Source: Nitrospinota bacterium
GTDB taxonomy: Bacteria; Tectomicrobia; Entotheonellia; J063
NCBI GenBank assembly: GCA_003696125.1
Contig: RFHZ01000235.1
Coordinates: forward strand, 1-11,742
Direction of reading: 5' to 3'
Length of the DNA stretch: 11,742 nucleotides
In this document: one piece after another, positions 6,927 through 11,742 of the stretch
Numbering within the stretch: position 1 is the first letter of the stretch
How the letters are laid out: each line of letters starts with the position of its first letter
Program-made: the position numbers and the translations under genes
Notes under the pieces: model-generated
Told to the model about the DNA's origin: nothing
Database searches by the model: none
The model's input: the letters and a program-made list of their open reading frames with translations, nothing else

Positions 6927-8135
6927 CTAGATGATACCCCGGCTCTTGTACTCTGCCAGCGTCTCGGCAGAGAGCCCCAGGAGTCCCTGATAGATCTCCT
7001 CATTATGCGCTCCCAGGTCTGGTCCGGCCCAGCGGATGCGGCCCGGGGTACGAGAGAATTTGGGGATCACGCCGCTCATCTTGATCTTTCCCAGTTGTGG
7101 TGTTTCGACCTCCACCAGGTTTTCCCGGGCCTGGTAGTGGGGGTCGGCAAAGATATCGGCGATGCTGTACATGCGGGTGGCTGGCACCCCGGCCGCTTCC
7201 AGGATTTGGCTTACCTCCTCTGCGTTATAGGTCTGGACCCATTCCCCGATGAGCCGGTGTAACTCCTCCATGTGCTCTACCCGCTTGGTCATGGTGGCAT
7301 AGCGGGGATCATCGGCCAGCTCTTCCCGTCCCATGGCCCGGGCCAGGCGTCGCCAGATGTTATCCGTGCCGGCGATCAGCACGATCCACTGTCCATCCCT
7401 GGTCTGAAAGGTCTCGGCCGGCGCAATATGCGGGTTGACATTCCCGGTGCGTTCCCGTACCCTTCCCAGCTTATCATAGGCCTGGACCAGAGCCGAGATC
7501 CGGAATATCGGTTCATAGAGAGCCAGATCGATGACCTGTCCCTCGCCTGTCTGCCGGGCATCCCGGTGGTACAGGGCCATCATGACGGCCAGGGCATTGA
7601 AGATCCCGGCCATATAGTCGGCCACATTAAAGCCGGGCCGTACCGGTGGGGTTTCTGGAAAGCCGGTGACATAGGTGAGACCACCAAAGGCGGTCGCGAT
7701 ACGATCAAAGGCGTAGCGATCGCGATACGGACCGGTCTGTCCAAAGCCGGAGACGCGGGCCAGGATGAGACGAGGATTGAGGGCGTGGAGTTCCTCGTAC
7801 CCGAGGTTCCAGCGCTCCAGGGTGCCGGGCCGGAAGTTCTCGATCAGGACATCAGAGACCTTTACCAGACGCTTTAACAACTCCTGTCCCTCTTTTTCCC
7901 GCAGATTCAGGGTGATCGACTTCTTGTTGCGGGCAAATTCCAGCCAGTACAACCCTACCCCCTGATAGACCCCACCCAGGGTTCGCATCGGATCCCCCAC
8001 CCCCGGCTGCTCGACCTTGATCACCTCGGCTCCGAATTCGGCCAGCAGGCTGGCCCCAAACGGTCCCCCGATCAGCGTGCCGATATCCAGCACACGGATG
8101 CCGCTCAGCGGCAGTCTTTCGGTCTGTGCTTCCAC
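6927..8135 (-). CDS. CaiB/BaiF family (class III) CoA-transferase
   Basis: This cytoplasmic enzyme transfers CoA between acyl-CoA donors and carboxylic acids by the family III (formyl-CoA/carnitine CoA-transferase) mechanism. Its 402 aa is typical. Visible motifs are LSGIRVLDIGTLIGGPF (10-26), EFGAEVIKVEQP (33-44), RNKKSITLNL (69-78), ENFRPGTLERWNLGY (99-113) and SGFGQTGPY (129-137). The catalytic aspartate is D173 in NVADYMAG, near the Asp169 position of formyl-CoA transferase. The C-terminal small domain includes AAGVPATRMYSIADIFADPHYQARE. The start is GTG (8133-8135) with AGGAGG about 10 nt upstream. The M28 gene ends only 21 bp upstream, so the two are very likely cotranscribed. The family is broad, so the acid substrate (for example a carboxylate released by the neighbouring hydrolases) cannot be assigned. 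Confidence 0.92.
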   Translation of the reverse strand: MEAQTERLPLSGIRVLDIGTLIGGPFGASLLAEFGAEVIKVEQPGVGDPMRTLGGVYQGVGLYWLEFARNKKSITLNLREKEGQELLKRLVKVSDVLIENFRPGTLERWNLGYEELHALNPRLILARVSGFGQTGPYRDRYAFDRIATAFGGLTYVTGFPETPPVRPGFNVADYMAGIFNALAVMMALYHRDARQTGEGQVIDLALYEPIFRISALVQAYDKLGRVRERTGNVNPHIAPAETFQTRDGQWIVLIAGTDNIWRRLARAMGREELADDPRYATMTKRVEHMEELHRLIGEWVQTYNAEEVSQILEAAGVPATRMYSIADIFADPHYQARENLVEVETPQLGKIKMSGVIPKFSRTPGRIRWAGPDLGAHNEEIYQGLLGLSAETLAEYKSRGII

Positions 8136-8156
8136 TCTGCTCTTCCCTCCTGACTC

Positions 8157-9557
8157 CTATTTCCCTCGCTCTTGATAGAGTTTTTCCACCGCCTCCCGCA
8201 GGCGCATGATCTCCAGGTTGGCATCACTCTCCAGCAGGGTCCTGACCTGTTCCGGGGAGCGGCGTTTGACCGGCCACGCGGCATGGTTGGCGATCCGGAG
8301 GACGACTCGACAGACATTGGCGGCGGCCTCCCGGAGATTGGAGAGGAGGACCTTATCCACCGTATCAAAGGCGGTGTGTCCAAAACCGCGTCCTTCCCGG
8401 GGCGTCTCCGCATCCCCCATCATCCCGGTCGGTACCCCTTCCAGGAAGAAGGGGAAGTGATCAGAGAAGGCGCTGGTCTGCTGTCCGATCGGCATCTCGG
8501 CCACCATCTCGGCGGCCACCTCTTGCAGGAGCGGTTCCAGCTCTGGCCACTGGTTCAGCACGATCCCTTTGCGTTTTCGTCCCCCTGCACTGTCCAGGTT
8601 GAGCATGAAACGGATACGGGAGAGCTCGTCCTGGTGGGCTTTCACGTATTCCCGTGCCCCGATCAGTCCGATCTCCTCATTGCCAAATCCGATGAAGCGT
8701 ACCGTCCGGTCTAAAGCTTCCCGGGCGTATTTGGCCAGCACACGGGCCGCTTCCAGGACCACAACCATGCCCGAGGCCGGATCTTCGGCTCCCTGGGAGA
8801 TATCGTGTCCATCGTAGTGGGAGCCGATGATCACCAGTTCGTCCGGATAGCGCTGTCCGGGGAGTTCGGCCACCACGTTCCAGGACTGCATCGGCTCCGT
8901 TTTGTCGGTCGTCGTAATCCGTAAGGTCACCTCTCCCTTCCTTTCGGCCAGGCGCACGAGGAATTCTCCCCACTCCTTGGAGACAGAGATCCCGGGGATG
9001 AGTGCCTCCCGGTTGCCGGCAATACTCCCGGTTGCCGGTCCCAGGCCCGGATAGTGATTCATGAAGATGAAGCCGACAGCTCCGGCCACCACGCTGCGGT
9101 TGTACTTCTCAGAGCGGTGTACCCAGCGCGAAAGCTGGGGGGGATTCTTGCTGGTGACCATGACGATCTTGCCACGGATCTGGTCATGCTGGCGGGCAAA
9201 GTCGTCCGGTCCCCCCTCTCTCAAGTAGAGCAGCTTTCCCTGGATCTGGGCCGGGGGAGAGTAGGGGAGGGAGATGCAGGGAATGGTGCGCTGGATCGGC
9301 TCCAGGATTTCGAGACAGGCTTCTCCCCGGATCCAGCCGTTATAGGTGTACGGTTCGAGATGGGCGTTGGAGAGGCCGTACCCGGTGAATTTCTCTCGCA
9401 GAAAGGCCACGGCCTGTCGTTCCCCCTCGGTTCCGCCGAAGCGGGAGCCAAAATCGTCACAGAGGGTGATCAGATTATCCATGGCCTCTCCTGCCGTATA
9501 GATATCCCCGAGCATCTGCTGGTCATAGTTCAGATACGGATTCTCTCTTCTCCTCAT
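8157..9557 (-). CDS. M28 family zinc metallopeptidase with inserted PA-like domain
   Basis: This is a di-zinc amino- or carboxypeptidase-type hydrolase (PF04389) of 466 aa. Likely zinc ligands and catalytic residues are H247 (GSHYDGHD), D259 (GAEDPASG), E294/E295 (FGNEEIGL), D322 (NLDSAG) and H394 (GHTAFDTVD). SDHFPF (365-370) is a further family motif. Residues about 85-215 between the N-terminal segment and the catalytic core look like a protease-associated (PA) insertion (KIVMVTSK, GAVGFIFMNH, IPGISVSKEWGEFL). The DP after the bridging Asp recalls the glutamate carboxypeptidase II branch, where many M28 enzymes have DN. The C-terminal about 35 residues are helical and charged. No signal peptide is present (it starts MRRRENPYLN), so it is probably cytoplasmic, unlike most secreted M28 enzymes. 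The ATG has AAAGGA upstream. It lies 107 bp after the M20 gene and 21 bp before the CoA-transferase. The substrate may be a peptide or an acyl-amino acid. Confidence 0.9.
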   Translation of the reverse strand: MRRRENPYLNYDQQMLGDIYTAGEAMDNLITLCDDFGSRFGGTEGERQAVAFLREKFTGYGLSNAHLEPYTYNGWIRGEACLEILEPIQRTIPCISLPYSPPAQIQGKLLYLREGGPDDFARQHDQIRGKIVMVTSKNPPQLSRWVHRSEKYNRSVVAGAVGFIFMNHYPGLGPATGSIAGNREALIPGISVSKEWGEFLVRLAERKGEVTLRITTTDKTEPMQSWNVVAELPGQRYPDELVIIGSHYDGHDISQGAEDPASGMVVVLEAARVLAKYAREALDRTVRFIGFGNEEIGLIGAREYVKAHQDELSRIRFMLNLDSAGGRKRKGIVLNQWPELEPLLQEVAAEMVAEMPIGQQTSAFSDHFPFFLEGVPTGMMGDAETPREGRGFGHTAFDTVDKVLLSNLREAAANVCRVVLRIANHAAWPVKRRSPEQVRTLLESDANLEIMRLREAVEKLYQERGK

Positions 9558-9664
9558 GGCTGCGATTCCTTTCCGCTGAAAGACACGATCGATAACCCTG
9601 CTCTCCCAGAAGTCCTCAACCGGTCAGCTCTTTGCCGCATCTGGTCTGAGAGCCGTAGGGAAGC

Positions 9665-10909
9665 TCATGCTAAGAGCTGGAGGGCTACCCGGGTAAGGAC
9701 CTGTGTCGCCTTCACCAGGTCATCCGGGATGATATACTCGTCAGGGGCATGTGCCATGCTGATGGTTCCAGGACCATAGGTGATGGTGGGAATACCCAGG
9801 TTCCGTACCAGGTAGTGCGAATCGGCAAATCCGGGTGAGATGACCCGCTGCGGGCTCTTCCCGTAGATCTCCTCATGGCTGGTGGCTACGGTGGTGCAGA
9901 GGAGATGGTCGATCGGCACATGCGCCGGTTCGATACGCAGCGGGGTGGAGAGGTCTACCCGGAGTTCCGGGTCCTCGTTTTGCAATCGGGCTATCACCTC
10001 CTGGATCTCGGCATAGGCTTCCTGCACCGTCTCTTCAGGAATCAGGCGCCGGTCGATGCTCAGGAAGCATTCGTCAGGGACCACATTGGTCTTGACTCCG
10101 CCCCGCACCACTCCCCCGATCATGAGGGAAGGGTGTCGCTGTTCCGGTTCGATCACCGGGAAGGCTGTCTGCTTTTTGTGCAGGCGTTTTTCCAGCTCTT
10201 GCAGACCCAAAGCGATCTTGACCATCTTCTCAAAGGCGTTGATCCCTTTGTAGGGTACGCTGCCATGGGCGGTCTTGCCCCGGGTGACAAACTCGACCCA
10301 GAGGACGCCGCGATGACCGATCTTTACCAGATGGGGTTGTGAGGGTTCGGTGATGATCCCATAATCCGCCTGGATGAGGCGCTGTTCTGCCAGGTACCCG
10401 ACTCCCCCGTGTCCCCCCGTCTCTTCGTCCGGTGTGAAGGAGAAGGTCAGGTCCCCGCTTAACTCGATACGGAGGTCGGCCAGGGTCTGGATTACCCCAA
10501 GAATGCTGGCAATCCCTCCCTTCATGTCCGAAATACCCAGCCCGTAAAGCTTTCCATCCTCCAGCACCGGTTGAAACGGATCCTTGGTCCAGCCCTTCCC
10601 CGGAGGAACAACATCGAAATGACCGCTTAAATGCAGGCCAGCCCGCTGGGAGCGGCTTCCCAGGTACCTGCCGATGACACTCACCCGGGGATAGTCTTTT
10701 CCCCAGGGATAGAGTTCTTCGGCGCGGGAAGAGGGCACCCGGACCAGTTCCACCTGGCAGTTGAGGCCTTGCAGCGTGGTGAGCAGGTACTGGCAGAGGT
10801 CTTCGTAGTGGTCCCCGGGAGGATTGACGGTGGGGATGCGGACAAGGGCTTTGCAGTACTCCACAATCTGGTCGGCAATCTGCTCGATATGCACCAGAGG
10901 ATCAGGCAT
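9665..10909 (-). CDS. M20 family metallopeptidase (ArgE/DapE/ACY1/CPG2 group)
   Basis: This zinc-dependent amidohydrolase removes acyl groups from N-acyl amino acids or cleaves small peptides. Its 414 aa is typical. Expected zinc ligands and catalytic residues are H97 and D99 (SGHFDVVP), D128 (GISDMKGG), the E162/E163 pair (DEETGG), E188 (ITEPS) and H387 (AHAPDE). The dimerisation-domain signature RGKTAHGSVPYKGINA is at 210-225, with H215 positioned to reach the partner active site. NVVPDE (275-280) and D286-R287 (SIDRR) are also family-like. No signal peptide is present, so it is cytoplasmic. The ATG has AAAGGAGA closely upstream and a promoter about 57 bp beyond it. It is the first gene of the minus-strand cluster. 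The motifs do not separate ArgE, DapE and aminoacylase. With no arginine or lysine biosynthesis genes nearby, I infer a catabolic deacylase. Confidence 0.92.
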   Translation of the reverse strand: MPDPLVHIEQIADQIVEYCKALVRIPTVNPPGDHYEDLCQYLLTTLQGLNCQVELVRVPSSRAEELYPWGKDYPRVSVIGRYLGSRSQRAGLHLSGHFDVVPPGKGWTKDPFQPVLEDGKLYGLGISDMKGGIASILGVIQTLADLRIELSGDLTFSFTPDEETGGHGGVGYLAEQRLIQADYGIITEPSQPHLVKIGHRGVLWVEFVTRGKTAHGSVPYKGINAFEKMVKIALGLQELEKRLHKKQTAFPVIEPEQRHPSLMIGGVVRGGVKTNVVPDECFLSIDRRLIPEETVQEAYAEIQEVIARLQNEDPELRVDLSTPLRIEPAHVPIDHLLCTTVATSHEEIYGKSPQRVISPGFADSHYLVRNLGIPTITYGPGTISMAHAPDEYIIPDDLVKATQVLTRVALQLLA

Positions 10910-10965
10910 GGTCTCTCCTTTCTCTTGCCATGAGGGGTCTATGAAGAACAGTGGCTCTCGTCCTT

Positions 10966-10993
10966 ATCATAGAGCATTTCCCCTGTGAATCAA
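10966..10993 (-). promoter_or_regulatory. Promoter of the M20-M28-CoA-transferase-cyclase cluster
   Basis: Read on the minus strand, TTGATT (plus 10988-10993) and TATGAT (plus 10966-10971) form -35 and -10 boxes with a 16-bp spacer. The -10 lies about 57 bp upstream of the M20 ATG. It is the best minus-strand candidate in the divergent intergenic region. The match is good but not perfect. Confidence 0.6.
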
Positions 10994-11143
10994 GCAAAAA
11001 AAGTGGGTATTTTCCGAGGGAGTTTTGCTATCCTTTCTGTTGCTATGCTTGTCAGCGGGAGGGCCTCCGGCGCAATAGAGGGGATATCTTCACGACAGCC
11101 GCTGCCCGCATTGCAGGTCTTGCCTGATAGGAGCAATCGAGAC

Positions 11144-11173
11144 TTGACTCCTGGAAGAGAAGGGTTCTATAAT
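11144..11173 (+). promoter_or_regulatory. sigma-70-type promoter of the Liv-type binding-protein gene
   Basis: TTGACT (11144-11149) and a perfect TATAAT (11168-11173) are separated by 18 bp, the same spacing as the ugp promoter at 2709-2738. The leader to the ATG at 11227 would be about 45 nt. Confidence 0.85.
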
Positions 11174-11213
11174 GGCGGCTGGCTTTCCCTTGCATGTTTC
11201 CCTATTTGACGAA

Positions 11214-11220
11214 GAGGAGG
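11214..11220 (+). promoter_or_regulatory. Shine-Dalgarno sequence fixing the Liv-type gene start
   Basis: GAGGAGG sits 6 nt before the ATG at 11227. An in-frame TTG at 11194 would put this SD inside the coding region, so the ATG is preferred. Confidence 0.85.
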
Positions 11221-11226
11221 TGTGCC

Positions 11227-11700
11227 ATGAGGAGAAGAATGATGACATGGGGTGGCCTCGGTCTGGGTATCCTCGTCCTGCTCTTCTTTACGGGAAAAGC
11301 ACTTCCAGCCCAGGAGGCTCCCATTCCCGTAGGTATCCTGGAACCGTTCACCGGTCCGGCCGGTTGGGTGGGACCGAACATCATGGAAGGGGCGAAGGTC
11401 GCCCTGGAGGAGATCAATCAGGCTGGTGGGCCTTTAGGGCGGCCGATTCGACTGATCAGTGCAGATACCGAGGGGAGGACCGATGCGGCTCTGGCCGCCC
11501 TCTCCAAGCTGGCCGATGTCGATCAGGTGGTGGCGATTCTGGGTCCCACTTCCCTGACCGCTGTTCCGGTTACTCGTAAGGTCGAGGAGGAAGTCCACGT
11601 CCCGATTGTGGACCCGACCGGTGGGACCTCAGAGATCGATAACATCGGGGGTGTATTGGCCATCACCGGTCCCATCAGGGTATCAGAGAGCTGGACCTGA
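11227..11700 (+). CDS. Liv-type (branched-chain amino acid family) ABC transporter binding protein, N-terminal part with artificial end
   Basis: This is a periplasmic binding protein of the Peripla_BP_6/LivK class, which feeds amino acids, amides or related solutes to LivH/LivM-type permeases. The open frame gives 157 aa, while full members have about 380-420. Residues 1 to about 28 are a signal peptide (MRRRMM basic start, GLGILVLLFF core, LPA cleavage). The mature part begins APIPVGILEPFTGPAGWVGP, followed by GAKVALEEIN (55-64), GRPIRLISADTEG (71-83), VVAILGPTSL (101-110) and PIVDPTGGTSEID (126-138), all family-like. After V143 the frame (LAITGPIRVSESWT and the TGA) is unlike the family. 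The sequence there is an inverted copy of downstream DNA, so residues 144-157 and the stop are probably artefacts. The reverse complement of 11657-11707 supplies the expected continuation, VWAFQVQLSDTLMGPVMA. The gene has its own promoter and a strong SD. The substrate is unknown. Confidence 0.85.
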   Translation: MRRRMMTWGGLGLGILVLLFFTGKALPAQEAPIPVGILEPFTGPAGWVGPNIMEGAKVALEEINQAGGPLGRPIRLISADTEGRTDAALAALSKLADVDQVVAILGPTSLTAVPVTRKVEEEVHVPIVDPTGGTSEIDNIGGVLAITGPIRVSESWT

Positions 11701-11742
11701 AAGGCCCATACACCCCCGATGTTATCGATCTCTGAGGTCCCA
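11622..11742. repeat. Inverted duplication at the window end (probable fold-back chimera)
   Basis: Bases 11622-11656 are the exact reverse complement of 11708-11742 (35 of 35). Pairing continues over 11658-11661 with 11703-11706 after one mismatch. The 51 bases between the arms (11657-11707), reverse-complemented and joined after 11656, keep the binding-protein frame open and family-like for 17 codons. The arrangement X, inverted Y, inverted X fits a strand-switch chimera at a contig end better than a real palindrome inside a conserved gene. Confidence 0.85.

Larger units (their letters stand above)
10910..11226. other. Divergent intergenic region between the M20 and Liv-type binding-protein genes
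   Basis: These 317 bases hold the outward promoters at 10966-10993 (minus) and 11144-11173 (plus). Between them, about 10994-11143, I see only weak structure: an A-run, two TTGCTAT copies (11025-11031 and 11040-11046), and a short near-palindrome GGAGGGCCTCC around 11058-11067. Any of these could be an operator, but none is convincing. No credible gene lies here; a GTG-started 74-codon frame at 10985-11209 has no SD and runs through the plus-strand promoter. Confidence 0.6.

Noticed and set aside
6618-6930. Plus-strand frames of 89 and 68 codons through the cyclase start and the repeat
   Set aside because: They encode the low-complexity peptides typical of reading through the CCGAG/CAGAG repeat, have no SD, and overlap the real cyclase gene.
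9627-9653. Short inverted repeat GCTCT/AGAGC in the M20-M28 gap
   Set aside because: Five base pairs across a 17-nt loop is expected by chance.
10985-11209. GTG-started 74-codon plus-strand frame with a hydrophobic N-terminus
   Set aside because: It has no SD, it spans the clear TTGACT/TATAAT promoter at 11144-11173, and its product resembles nothing I recognise.

Overview
The window looks like the end of a contig from a GC-rich bacterium that I cannot place taxonomically. The three periplasmic binding proteins all carry Sec signal peptides ending in AxA-type cleavage sites (AKA, AHA, LPA) with no lipobox cysteine. This suggests a diderm (Gram-negative type) cell. Promoters resemble the sigma-70 consensus, and Shine-Dalgarno sequences are strong (GAGGAGG). 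I see no phage, IS, tRNA, rRNA or CRISPR signal.

Layout. (1) 1-2684, plus strand: the 3' end of a BMP-type (nucleoside/simple sugar) ABC permease, its binding protein, and an orphan ABC-2 (YhhJ/YbhR-type) export permease. (2) 2709-5931, plus strand: a promoter and a ugpB-ugpA-ugpE operon for glycerol-3-phosphate-type uptake. It has a strong 12-bp stem-loop between ugpB and ugpA, and no ugpC ATPase. (3) 10909-5915, minus strand: a metabolic cluster read in the order M20 metallopeptidase, M28 metallopeptidase, CaiB/BaiF CoA-transferase, cyclase-family amidohydrolase. A CCGAG/CAGAG-type palindromic repeat lies between the last two genes. The cluster ends tail-to-tail with ugpE, and the two ORFs overlap by 17 bp. 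(4) 10910-11226: a divergent intergenic region with a promoter for each direction. (5) 11227 onward, plus strand: the N-terminal part of a Liv-type (Peripla_BP_6) binding protein.

The genes make sense as a scavenging and catabolic neighbourhood. Importers bring in nucleosides, glycerol phosphate and amino-acid-like solutes, and cytoplasmic hydrolases plus a CoA-transferase process amides, peptides or organic acids. No ABC ATPase lies in the window, so all of these transporters must draw on ATPases encoded elsewhere.

The most striking observation is at the right end. Bases 11708-11742 are an exact inverted copy of 11622-11656. The reverse complement of the 51 bases between them, spliced directly after 11656, continues the binding-protein reading frame with a family-like sequence. 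The last roughly 86 bases therefore look like a fold-back chimera (or, less likely, an inverted segment), and the stop at 11698-11700 is probably artificial. I did not find a convincing new biological system in the rest of the window.
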